In this document: in pieces, positions 12,006 to 21,885 of the stretch
Layout: every line of letters begins with the position of its first letter
Numbering within the stretch: position 1 is the stretch's first letter
Translations under genes and position numbers: made by a program
Source: Anomaloglossus baeobatrachus
Lineage: Eukaryota > Chordata > Amphibia > Anura > Aromobatidae
Direction: 5' to 3'
Length of the DNA stretch: 64,000 bases
Assembly (NCBI RefSeq): GCF_048569485.1
Contig: NC_134354.1
Span: 441,729,279-441,793,278, forward strand
The notes under the pieces: model-generated
Told to the model about the DNA's origin: nothing
What the model saw: only the letters and a program-made list of their open reading frames with translations
Databases searched by the model: none

Positions 12006-12259
12006 TATATTGTTCCCTAATACTCTTTTCCTCTTGCAATAGTTTTTTTTCTTTCCCTCATCAAGTATGCAAATCAAAAAGGTCCATGAAGCCTCTGTTA
12101 GGAGTCTCAACACAGAAAATGGCCACATATCCCTCCGGGAAGGACTTAGCCAAGGAGTGGCTCTTTTTAAGGCGCACCATAACCACCATATTAAGTGGCC
12201 CTTTTAGTCAATATCCAACTCTTTGACAAGTTTAAAGATATGACAAGGGAAATACCAAG

Positions 12260-12328
12260 GCCAGGTGTCCATCCAGGAAAAGCTGTTTCGGGGTATTGCC
12301 CCTCATCAGTGTGGAGTAGGATTCTGGC
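12260..12328 (-). ncRNA. Hammerhead-ribozyme-like motif, left arm
   Basis: On the minus strand, 12309-12285 reads CTGATGA, then GGGG-CAATA-CCCC, then GAAAC. This is the hammerhead core with a 4-bp helix II. The outer flanks GCCAG (12328-12324) and CTGGC (12264-12260) can pair as distal helix I. The proximal helix I and helix III positions after GAAAC have diverged from the right-hand copy, so this one is probably inactive. Confidence 0.65.
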
Positions 12329-12510
12329 TAGGTGGGAGCAATGCCTAGTAGACCAGCAAGGCATAACAATCACTGATCTCGGGGAGACCAGCCAGAGAAA
12401 ACATTGCCGGCAGCCAACGAAATCCTACGTGTATTGCCCCCTGGGAAGAATGCAAATCAAAAAAGGTCCGTGGAGCCTCTGTTAGGAGTCTCAACACAGA
12501 AAACTCCTAC

Positions 12511-12554
12511 TCCACACTGATGAGGGGCAATACCCCGAAACATCAGTTTGTGGA
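12511..12554 (+). ncRNA. Hammerhead ribozyme, type I-like, core complete
   Basis: The order of parts is as follows. TCCACA (12511-12516) is the helix I 5' strand. CTGATGA follows at 12517-12523. Helix II is GGGG/CCCC with loop CAATA (12524-12536). GAA is at 12537-12539. Helix III is AC/GT (12540-12541 with 12546-12547) around the loop ATCA. U17 is 12548, the predicted cleavage position. TGTGGA (12549-12554) pairs perfectly with TCCACA. Every conserved core residue is present. Helix III has only two pairs, as in hammerheads of Penelope-like elements and other retroelements, which often act as dimers. Activity is inferred, not shown. Confidence 0.75.
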
Positions 12555-12881
12555 TGGATACCTGGCCTTGGTATTTCCCTGGTCATATCTTTAAACTCAG
12601 AGTTGGATATTGACTAAAAGGGCCACTTAATATGGTGGTTATGGTGCGCCTTAAAAAGAGCCACTCCTTGGCTAGGTCCTTCCCGGAGGGATATCTGGCT
12701 ATTTTCTGTGTCGAGACTCTTAACAGAGGCTCCACGAACCTTTTTTGATTTGCATACTTCCCAGGGGGGCAATGCACCTAGGATTTCACTGTATTGAGCG
12801 CCCTCGCTGGCTGCCGGCAGTGTTTTCTCTGGCTGGTCTCCCCGAGATCAGTGATTGTTTTGTCTTGTTTCCCTGATCAAG

Positions 12882-13194
12882 GACATACGTTCATTTTACA
12901 CGTATTTCTCCATTCTTATTATTATAGCAATGTTTTCTCCACATATCTTTGTTCCTCTTTCTTCCTCCTTTTTTTGAATGGGTATATTTAATGACCACCT
13001 AGCTCCCATTATAATGACTTTGCGTTTTCATTGGCTGTAAGCCATAAAAATCGACATTAACAGAAATAAGCACTTGAAATAGATCACGGTTTGTAATGAC
13101 TATATAAGTGTTTCACTTTTTGAATTGAATTTCTGAAATAAACTTTAATATTCTAATTTATTGAGATGCATTTTTAAACATAACGGGACAACCT
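12882..13194. other. No recognisable feature
   Basis: AT-rich non-coding DNA with no recognised repeat ends. Confidence 0.4.
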
Positions 13195-13500
13195 CCCAAC
13201 ATATAATAAAATTGCACCCTGTGGAGCTTATGTGACAGCTTTTTATGATTAAAAAAAATAAAACAAAAATGGACATGTGGTCCCCCATATTTTTGATAAC
13301 CAGCCATAGTAAAGCAGACAGCAGTGGGCTGATATCAGGCTGGGAATGTGCATGACTATTGGGCCCTTACTCACCTAAGAATAACAGCCCACATTTAATT
13401 AGATGTGCCACAGTTCGTACCGATTACCCTGGTGGCAATCGGGTTAATGGTAGTTGGGGTTGATGTCAGCTAAAGAATATAAAGTGGACAACCCCTTCAT
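13195..13500. repeat. R1 dispersed repeat copy
   Basis: Contains ATGTGGTCCCCCATATTTTTG, ATAACCAGCCATAGTAAAGCAG and GGGCTGATATCAGGCTGGG, shared with the other R1 copies. Confidence 0.5.
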
Positions 13501-13720
13501 TGTTAATGGAATCGGTAACCCCTCACGGTATATAGTCTGTTAGGTAAAGTGGTATTAGAAGCAAATACACACATGGACAATGTTGTCGGTGCCCTTCTGT
13601 TAAAGTAAGAAAAATCCACAATGGTCACTGAAAATGAGAAACTGACAAATTTTAATTTAAAGAGGTTAGAAGGTAAACTACTCACAGGTGATTTATCCAT
13701 GCTACCAAAGAATGAAGGTA

Positions 13721-14690
13721 CCGTATTTTTCGGACTATAAGACGCACTGGACCATAAGACGCACCCTGGTTTTAGGGGAGGAAAATAGGAAAATAAAATT
13801 TTAAGCAAAAAATGTGGTCATGACACTTATAGGGCGAGGATCTGCTGCTGACACTGTTATGGGGGTAATGTCCCCAAATTCTCTACTAAAAGTACCCCAG
13901 CATGGTAATGATCCTCCTGCCTTGTACATACAGTATATGTCCCGCATCCTGGTATAGCCCCCACCCTGCTATATACCGTCATCCTGGCATATGGCACCAT
14001 CCTGCTATATACCCCCATCCTGATCTATGGCCGCATCCTGTGGCACATAAAAAAAAATAAATAAATGTTCGCCTTTCCTTACTCCACGCAGCATCGCTCC
14101 TCCTCAGTCTGTGCCAGCAGCAGCACTTGGAGTGTGGAGCCGGCCACGATCCCTGCAGCATCGCGATGTCCTCCTGTGTGTCGGCAGCGGCTGCGTGTGG
14201 ACACGTGCGCACAGCGATGACGTCATCGTTGTGCGCACCGCTAGTCTCCACACAGCCGCCAGCACAGACAGGAGGACATCGCGGTGCTGCAAGGATCGTG
14301 GCCGGTGAGTTATACTGATTCACTGCACCCCACGCTGATGATGATGCGCGGGGGGCAGTGAATACAGCCGCACATGATCACTCCAGGCTGTAGTTGCCAG
14401 GGGTGATCATGCAGGCAGACTGTTTAATATGCGCGCATTCCCCACCCATCACCCCGCCCACCTGTCAGCGCCGGCTTCAGCGCTGAGAGATGATGGGCGG
14501 GATGTTGGGCGTGCATATTAAATGAGCAGGTCCACGTTGTCACGGCAGGCTGCTACAGCCTGCTCGTGCCGCCAATGACCCGCTCCACCCTCATTTCCCA
14601 CAGCCCTACATTCAGACTATAAGACGCACCCCCCACTTTCCCCCAACATTTGGTGGAAAAAAAAAGTGTCTTATAGTTTGAAAAATACGG
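13721..14690. mobile_element. TA-flanked element, CCGTATTTTT ends
   Basis: The ends CCGTATTTTTCGGACTATAA and its imperfect complement are flanked by TA (13719-13720 and 14691-14692). Subterminal copies of ACTATAAGACGCAC occur in both orientations. The centre (14150-14300) is a GC-rich imperfect palindrome around GATGACGTCATCG. Related copies lie at 24190-24728 and 62907-64000. The TA duplication suggests Tc1/mariner-type mobilisation. There is no transposase. Confidence 0.7.
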
Positions 14691-14692
14691 TA

Positions 14693-15094
14693 ATATTAGC
14701 AAGAGGTATAAGCAGGTGTGGGCCACCAAGTTTAACTCTTGAGTACCTGGAGGAGTCCTTTGCAGATATCAGAGCTGGTGATTGACTTGGGCAACGACAT
14801 GTGTTAGGGGAGAGTACCAGTATTCTATAAAATGTTCGTGGTTAAAGGAATAAAAGGATTTTGGCTACAGGAGATTATTCAGTATTTGTTTGCTGTGGGG
14901 AAGGTTGAGATTCATGTGGAAGGTTATATGGTCCTGTGCACGGTGCATGGGGTGTAGTGTCTTGTTTTTGTTGTATAGGTATTGTATGGAGGGACATATT
15001 GTATAATAAGCTCCTATGTCTTGTAGAAGCAAAGGTATGTACTCTTCTAATTAAACAGGCCTTCACACCCACACGACATTTTAATCTTAGTTAA
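14693..15094. other. No recognisable feature
   Basis: Intergenic DNA without supported genes or repeat ends. Confidence 0.4.
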
Positions 15095-15215
15095 TATTTA
15101 TTTACTTATATAGTGCTGTTAATTCCAAAGCACTTTACATACAGTACATTGGCAACACTGTCCCCATTGGGGCTAACAATCTAAATTCTCTATCAGTATG
15201 TTTTTGGAGTCAGTA
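15095..15215 (-). mobile_element. SINE 3' tail, reverse orientation
   Basis: On the minus strand this contains GATTGTTAGCCCCAATGG, GGACAGTGTTGCCAATGTA and GTAAAGTGCTTTGGAATTAAC. This is the same tail as at 10065-10200. The tRNA-like head is absent. Confidence 0.7.
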
Positions 15216-16022
15216 TTGGAGGGCATCAGTAAGTGGTGATGCTGGCAGTTTCTAAAAACTTTTTCTCTTGGAGCCCCTCCCGCCCTAAATTCGGACGTCA
15301 CATCTATGGCACGGGTTTAGTAGGTTTCACGGTTATACCTTTTATTTTATGTGACAGTCTATACTGTATTTGTATTGTTCATTCTTGTATATTTTTTTTG
15401 TTTGTTTGTTTTTTTAAAACTGCTTATTTTCGAATTAAATATATAAAATTTAATAGTTAGTTTCCTCCTGTTCTATATATGAACCCAAACCCGTCCGAAA
15501 AGCCTTCTGCTATTTGAAACTGGTTCCCAGCTATCCCTAAAAGTTGGGTGGTGGCAGCGTAATTATTATTGCATAGAATTATTGGGGTGCTATCATTAAG
15601 GGTACCGAGGTATATACATATTCCATTAGCGGGAATCTGAGACCTTTACCCTTGCTGTGAGACCTCTAATATTTGTCATTAGCTCAGCAGCCTCATTTTG
15701 TTCATTGTCATGCAGTACCAAAAGTGGCCTGCCGACAACAGGGGCGCTAGAGAGTAGCCGTGTTATTGACAAATCCGTGAACAGCGGTGGGATATCTGAG
15801 TGACTCCCCCGGCTGTTCGTGACAATTTGAACATCAATCAGGAAGAATTTACAGATAATTCAGGGTGAATGAAAACAAAAAAACTTTACAGAGCTGTCTC
15901 ATGGACCATGCACTCCATTCATTCTATAAGAGACTGCTGGAAATAGCAAGCAGCTGTACTCTGATCAATAAGTTAATGCCCATCTTATGGACTCATGTAA
16001 ACACTCTGAGGCACTATGTAAA
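15216..16022. other. No recognisable feature
   Basis: No coding or RNA gene could be supported. T-rich tracts lie near 15385-15420. Confidence 0.4.
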
Positions 16023-16734
16023 TCTAATATATAAAGCTGTGTGTGTGTGTGTATGTATGCGTGTATATGTATGCGTGTATATGTATGCGTGTATATGTAT
16101 GCGTGTATATGTATGCGTGTATATGTATGCGTGTATATGTATGCGTGTATATGTATGCGTGTATATGTATGCGTGTATATGTATGCGTGTATATGTATGC
16201 GTGTATATGTATGCGTGCGTGAGTGTCCGGGATTGGCATCTGCACCGTCGCAGCTACAGCCACAAAATTTTGCACACTCACACTGGACCCCGAGAGCGTC
16301 TTAGGCTATGTTTTGAGGGGAAATTTTAACCCCGCTCTTTACAGTTATTCACCAAAAAACCTGCCTCCATTAAAGCGAATGGAGCTGGGAGCCACAGTGC
16401 AGCCAGAACTTCAGAAGAATGCACAGCCACGCCCTTATATGGAATGTTGGCGTGTCACAATGCAGGCAGGGAAAGTGACAGGCAGGGAAAGTGACAGGCA
16501 GGGAAAGAGATTGAGACAGACTGAAAAAGAGACAGAGAGACAGGGAAAGAGACAGAAAGAGATAGAGAGATATATACAGAGGGAGAGACAGACAGAGAAT
16601 GGGAGAGAAACAGAGACAGTTACTATCCCGGGCGTTAATACATTCTATTTATACATTCTATCCCGGGAATGTTAATACATTCTATTTTGTTAACAACAGT
16701 TATTAACCCGGGCGAAGCCGGGTAGTACAGCTAG
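16023..16734 (+). mobile_element. Non-autonomous Helitron
   Basis: It starts TCTAATATATAAAGCTG after an A. It ends with the hairpin CCCGGGCGAAGCCGGG, then TAGTACAGCTAG before a T. The 5'-TC, a 3' hairpin about 10 bases from a terminal CTAG, and insertion between A and T are the Helitron hallmarks. The interior carries a 14-bp minisatellite (GTGTATATGTATGC, about 16041-16215) and a purine-rich GACAGGCAGGGAAA tract (16465-16615). It shares blocks such as AAATTTTGCACA and CTATGTTTTGA with the copy at 28294-29371. No Rep/helicase gene is present. Confidence 0.85.
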
Positions 16735-16799
16735 TTTAAAATAAAAAAGTCTGATCAGAAAGACACGATTGACAATATATCAAACAACTAGTTCGGAAA

Positions 16800-17498
16800 G
16801 ATTTTTTTTCTCCATAAATTTTATTAAGTAATTCATAAGTATATATATTTTTTTTTTTATTAAAAAGCTGTTGGTAAGGAAACAACTTGCTTCTTATGTG
16901 CTGCTGTTAAACTGATATAGTTAACTTTAACAATAAACATACATTTTTGCAAGTTTGTATACAGAGACTTTAAATATAAAATACCTAAATATTTTCAGTG
17001 AATGAAACAGAATAGCAAGCCAATGGCACATGAGCCGAACAAATTTTCACTTTGGCTCAGGCTACAAGGGGGGTTTCAAAAGCCAGCTATCAACTTACCC
17101 AGTCAAGACTGAATTTTATCATATTCGCCAAGTACCTTGTATAAACATCAACAGAAATCCATGCTAATATTGCCTCTATTTTTGTAAAAAAACAAAACAA
17201 AACTGCATTCTTCCTTTTATATATGCCATGACTACTGTATGATGTTACATATATGAAGGAAACACATGGTGGAACATTTATAATGGCTGGTCCCCGTCCA
17301 GCAGGGTTGGCACTGAGTTCATATGCCAGTCTCTTACAAAGCGAGCCATGATTTTCTCAGTATTTTTGTAAACCTCTTTTGAATATGTATTGCTTTACAA
17401 AAAATATAATGCTAACTTAAACCAAATATTTAAGGCATCATTTACATGAACTGAATTAACAACTCCTGTGGCTCATTAGAAGGCAGCCAGCGAGTCAG
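16800..17498 (-). other. dtx2: dtx2 3' UTR
   Basis: About 700 bp of sequence without repeats follows the stop codon at 17501-17499 on the minus strand. A canonical AATAAA (16825-16820, minus strand) lies just before a likely cleavage site near 16800. The Helitron begins immediately beyond it. The end point is inferred from the signal only. Confidence 0.6.
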
Positions 17499-17723
17499 TT
17501 ACATATTTAAGCAATCTTCTGACACCCCTTGAGCAGCAAGCTCCGCAATTACATTGTCTAGGTAGTTTGGGTCAGGGTAGCCATGTCCTGTAATGTTAGA
17601 GTTCATTTCTGTCTTGTGATGGATTTCATTCCACACTACAGTGTCCGATTCACCAGTCGTGCTGGAAACACCAATAGTGAAAATCAGCCGCCTGGTCCAG
17701 GCCAGTTTTAAGAGTTCCAGTAC
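17499..17723 (-). CDS. dtx2: Deltex E3 ligase, terminal exon
   Basis: The acceptor TATTAG precedes GTACTGGAAC. The 75-codon frame, including TAA, begins VLELLKLAW, continues with [27 protein letters not shown] and [12 protein letters not shown], and ends [14 protein letters not shown]. This is the end of the Deltex C-terminal (DTC) domain, which in Deltex proteins works with the RING finger and binds ADP-ribose/NAD+. The residues [18 protein letters not shown] and EDCL fit DTX2 better than DTX1 or DTX4. The exon starts in phase 0 and joins the 24969-25058 exon cleanly (GRL|VLEL). Deltex proteins are RING ubiquitin ligases that modulate Notch signalling; that role is taken from the family. Confidence 0.9.
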   Translation of the reverse strand, partial: VLELLKLAWTRRLIFTIGVSSTTGESDTVVWNEIHHKTEMNSNITGHGYPDPNYLDNVIAELAAQGVSEDCLNM

Positions 17724-17811
17724 CTAATAGAAAATAAATACGTACAAAAATTAGAGTTGTTCCTCATATTCTACATACTGTACATCATTCTATTAATTAG
17801 CGCTCGTTTAA

Positions 17812-19052
17812 CCCCTTCAGCCCCCGGGCACTTTCAGTTTTTGTTTTTTGCTCCTTTTCTTCCGAGCCGTAACTGTTTTATTATTTCGTCAATCTTGCCA
17901 TATGAGGGCTTGTTTTTTGCAGGACGAGTTGTACTTTTAAATGAAACCATAGGTTTTACCATATATTGTACTGGAAAACAGCAAAAAAATTCCAAGTGTG
18001 GAAAAACTGCAAAAAAAGTGTGATCGCACAATAGTTTTTGGGATGTTTTATTCACAGTGTTCACTATATGATAAAACTGATGTATCTATGTGATGCCTGA
18101 GGTCGGTGCGAGTTTGTAGACACCAAACATGTATAGGTTTACTTGTATCTAAGGGGTTAAAAAAAATTCACAAGTTTGTCCAATAAAAGTGCCGCACGTT
18201 TTGTGCCATTTTCCGAAACACGTACCGTTCTTATTTTTTGGGATCTATGGCTCAGTGACTGCTTATTTTTTGCGTCTCGAGCTGACGTTTATAATGGTAT
18301 TATTTTTGCGCAGATGCTACGTTTTGATCGCCTGTTATTGCATTTTGCGTAAAACTTGCGGCGACCAAAAAACGTAATTTTGGCGTTTGGTAAATGGCGT
18401 AGTGGCAAAACAATTCCAATCAGATTAATTGATTTTATATTTTGATAGATCGGGCATTTCTGAACTCGGCGATACCAAATATGTGTATATTTATTTATTT
18501 TTTAGCCCTTTAATTTTCAAAGGGGGGTGATTTGAACTTTTAGGTTTTTTTCTTTATTATTTTTTAAAACTTTTTTATTTATTTTACTAGTCCCCCTAGG
18601 GGGCTATAGCGATCAGCAATCCGATCGCTATTATCTGTTGATCACAGCTATACAGCTGTAAACAGCAGATTCAGTCACTTTGTTTTTCCCTCTGCTCTCG
18701 GCCGAGGGAAAACGAAAGTGAAACATCATAGCTGCAGGCGTCATCACATGACCCTGTGCTACGATGGCAACCACCGATAGTCATGTGATAACACACGTGA
18801 CTTCCGGTGGGGGCGGCGGTAAGTAAAAAACATGGCCGCGCGCATTTAGATCTTGCTGCCAGACTTTGGCAGCAAGATTTAAGGGGTTAATGGCCGCGGG
18901 TGGAAGAGATTCCACCCGCGGCTAGCAGGCACACATGTCAGCTGTTGAAAACAGCTGATGTGTGCCGACCGCCGCCGCCTGCCCGCGGCAGGGGGCGGGG
19001 CTTAACGGGACACGATCCTGGACAGATAGATCCGTCCAAGGTCATGAAGGGG
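17812..19052. mobile_element. TTAA-flanked element, CCCCTTCA ends (contains R2)
   Basis: TTAA at 17808-17811 and 19053-19056 bounds the ends CCCCTTCA and TGAAGGGG. The interior begins with the R2 block (TTCTTCCGAGCCGTAAC, GGGCTTGTTTTTTGCAGGAC, GAGTTGTACTTTTAAATG) and ends in a GC-rich section with ACAGCTGATGTGTGCC. It is non-coding and lies in the last dtx2 intron. Other copies or fragments are at 30574-36850 and 58099-61614. A TTAA target fits piggyBac or Kolobok. Confidence 0.7.
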
Positions 19053-19310
19053 TTAAAGGAAGGGGCTACAGAGCAGAATTTTTTTTTTTATTTTGCCTCT
19101 CCATTGCAGAGATATTAGCAATCAACGTAATTAGCACTCAATGGGGGCGTGCCATGCTGGTCACCGGTGGGTTGATATGACAGGCAGGGGTCTGCTTGCC
19201 ATTACGTAGCTCCCTTGAAACCCTGCCTGTGGGGCTGCCAGGGCTTTAAAAGAGACCTTGATTTTTGCTTAACCACAGTAGTGCTTTATATAGTACAAGC
19301 GATCAAACAA

Positions 19311-19690
19311 TCACACGTTATAGTCACCTAAGAAGACTAACAAATACAATGAAAATGACAAAAAAAAATATTACATAAAAAGAAAAAAAAAAATGCATGT
19401 GGTATTGCAGTGTTCAAAAAAAGTCAGCTCTATCAAAATATAAAAATAATTAACCTGACAGGTAGACATCGGAAACAGAAGAAATTCAAGAACGCCACCA
19501 AAATAATGATTGCTTTTTTTTGTCTTTGCAATACCACAAAAAATGTTGTAACACGTGATTAAAATGACATCTCTCTCCCAAAAGTGTATCAATAAAAAGG
19601 TCTTCTTGCCTCACAAAAAATAAGCCTTCACGCGGCTCTATCGGCAGAAACATGAAAACGTTACAGGTCTCGGAAAATGGCGACAAATTC
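19311..19690 (-). repeat. R2 fragment
   Basis: GATCAAACAATCACACG, GGTATTGCAGTGTTC, AGGTCTTCTTGCCTCACAAA and GAAAACGTTACAGGTCTC match 31420-31606 plus 36166-36370. It is a truncated copy of the CCCCTTCA family. Confidence 0.6.
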
Positions 19691-19730
19691 TATATCTATA
19701 TATATATATATCTATATATATATCTATATA

Positions 19731-19813
<83 letters not shown>

Positions 19814-19823
19814 ATCCATCCAT
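19691..19823. repeat. (TA)n microsatellite
   Basis: A tract of TA dinucleotides with TCTATATA interruptions near its start, followed by CCATCCATCCATC. Frames of alternating Ile and Tyr are artefacts. Confidence 0.95.
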
Positions 19824-19841
19824 CTATATATATTTAATTTC

Positions 19842-20700
19842 CACACCAGTGGACGGCCTGAGTGGAATAGGGTCACCCACTTGGGGCGGTTGGTTAGGGG
19901 AGGTCAGGAGTAGAGAGAGTGTAGTGTTGGAAGTGAAGAAGAGAGGTGGTCAGGAGCAGGGCTCCTAAGAGGCCATCTAGGTGGCAGACTGTGGTCTGGG
20001 CCTAGAGGTGCTGGACACCTGGTCGCAGGGGATCATGGCACAACTGGGTATGTGGACCCTAGGTCAGGGAGTAGCTTCAGGCAATATGACAATTTACCCG
20101 ACGAGAACGGAGCCTACAAGATCCGCTCTCCACCCGCTCCAAAATCGGGGTACTAGCGCAACGAGGGGGGATAGGACTTTCCACTTAAACTGTCCAGAAA
20201 ATCCCAAACGTGAATCCTGAGCGCAAGCTCCCACACTTAGCCATAGTGGGGAGCAAGACTCGGCAAGTTCCATACTACTGGGACCAACAGAGAGGTAAAC
20301 TTAGTGCCAGGAGGAAGGTCACAGATCACCAGTCAGCACCACTGGGGACGGGACCCGAACTAGCTCCCCTCAGCGGCAGCGGTATCCAGAACTTTGATTT
20401 ATCCAGTTGTCGGTGTCAGCTTAATGGACTGAGTGAGTATGCAAGTGACCCCTTCACACCCAACGGCACTCACCCTCACCGAGTCCCGGGGCATTCCCCC
20501 TACCCGTGGAGGGTTCTAACACCTGGCTGTACCATTCCATCACCCCCGGGTACTCCCAACTGCAGCGGTGGTACTCCAAATTACCACATACCACGAGTGG
20601 CGTCACGAACTCTAACACAATCCCCTGTAAATACCCCCTTCATTTGAGTGGCCACAAGGCCCGCGGATTCGGATCCGAGCAAACTTCTGATTTTTGTACC
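19842..20700 (+). mobile_element. Fossil LTR-like copy
   Basis: This is homologous, in the opposite orientation, to 3153-4318: shared phrases include GGTACTAGCGCA, GGGATAGGACTTTCC, AACTTTGATTTA and GGCGTCACGAAC. It is diverged and its ends are not clear. No internal region is attached. Its age appears old, and the family is uncertain as for the first copy. Confidence 0.55.
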
Positions 20701-21299
20701 ACTAAAATAATAATAAAAACAACTGGACATGTTTGGTATCGCCACAATTGTACTGATGAGTAGAGATGGAGGACCCGCAGATACCTGGGATCGGCAAGTG
20801 CAACCGGGTTTAAAAACAAACAAAAAAAAAAAAAGCAAAACAACGCGGTTCCGGCCTGGAATTGTTCCCGGATATCTGCCCGGACTCCGATCCCTATGTA
20901 AAAAGTCTATGAGGACCAGAATCCAGCTCTTTAAAATGGGGTAGAAGGGATGGGGGGGAATTAGAGCAGGTGCGTAATACTTACCAGTCTCCCACAAAGC
21001 TGTAATGCTACGTCCAAAGCCGCTCATTATCCTCAATACATATGCACTGCTTACTCCGCCCACCGGCAGTCCCGACATCTCTGATTGGTTGCATTCAGAC
21101 TGCACCCCCATCCTGTATGACAGTGTCTGACGTCAACCAATTTCACGCACTGTGTGTATGTATATTAGTGTAAAAATAAATAAAAAACTAAAAATTGGTA
21201 TAGGTTATCCCCATATTTTGATAGCCAGCACAGATAAAACATATGGCTACAGGCTGCAGCCTCCAGCCGTGTGCTTATCTTGGCTGTGTATCAAAATAA
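20701..21299. repeat. R1 dispersed repeat copy
   Basis: Contains GGTTATCCCCATATTTTGATAG, CCAGCACAGATAAAACATATGG, TCTCTGATTGGTTGCATTCAG and TTGTTCCCGGATATC. It is interrupted or terminated by the MITE at 21300. Confidence 0.55.
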
Positions 21300-21641
21300 G
21301 GCTATGTGCGCACGTTACGTAATTACATGCAGTTACGCTGCGCTTTGTAGCGCAGCGTAACTGCATGCGTCCTGCGTCCCCTGCATAATCTATGGAGATT
21401 GTGCAGGGGCCGTGCACACGTGGCGTCTTAGAGCGCAGCACTTCGGCTGCTGCCCAAAGCGCGCGTTCTAAGAAGTGACATGTCACTTCTGTGCGCTTTG
21501 CCGGCAGCCCCTGCTCTGTCTATGGCAGGAGCTGCATGCAGAGCGCACGTTCTCTGCCGGCACCATGCGCTTCAGAAAGGAGCTTGTCAGCTGCGCTCTG
21601 AAGCGCACCTTTTAGGTGCAGTGCAGAGTGCGCACATAGCC
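21300..21641. mobile_element. MITE, GGCTATGTGCGCAC ends
   Basis: The inverted ends GGCTATGTGCGCAC and GTGCGCACATAGCC are flanked by TAA (21297-21299) and TTA (21642-21644). The interior is internally palindromic (GCGCAGCGTAACTGCATG...; GCTGCATGCAGAGCGC). It belongs to the TWA group with 43059-43407 and 57400-57760. Confidence 0.65.
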
Positions 21642-21885
21642 TTAGAGGAACCGGATGCGTCTTTTTTTAAACTATCTAAATAAATAGTTTGAAACCCCCC
21701 CACACACAAAAAACGAAGTGCGGTCGCCCCCATTTTTGATACCCAGCCATGATCAAGCCAATTTATTTTTTACCCCAATATACAAACAAACAGACAGCGT
21801 GTGTGATTGCAAGCTGTCTTGGTGGGGAACACTGACTGCAACCAGAGACATCAAGACTGCCAGTTGCCAGGTAAAGCAGTGCATA

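Larger units (their letters stand above)
12066..12867. mobile_element. Inverted hammerhead-bearing retroelement insertion
   Basis: The insertion lies between direct repeats TTTCCCTCATCAAG (12052-12065) and TTTCCCTGATCAAG (12868-12881), 13 of 14 bases identical, as in target-primed retrotransposition. Inside are three partial units. The first is a minus-oriented unit (12066-12330). The second is a minus-oriented fragment (12331-12505) that repeats GCAAATCAAAAAAGGTCC and AGGAGTCTCAACACAGAAAA. The third is a plus-oriented unit (12506-12867). The first and third are inverted copies about 250 bp long, each with a hammerhead-like core near the inner end. No protein is encoded. Confidence 0.7.

Noticed and set aside
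13721-14340. Frames at 13979-14323 as a Cys/His-rich protein
   Set aside because: The sequence is the palindromic core of a non-coding transposon; similar frames occur on both strands because of the palindrome.
15865-16675. Repetitive Cys/Val/Tyr frames
   Set aside because: Translation of the 14-bp GTGTATATGTATGC array in a Helitron.
20210-20763. 145-codon frame as a possible gene
   Set aside because: It lies in the LTR-like fossil 19842-20700 and has no recognised domain.
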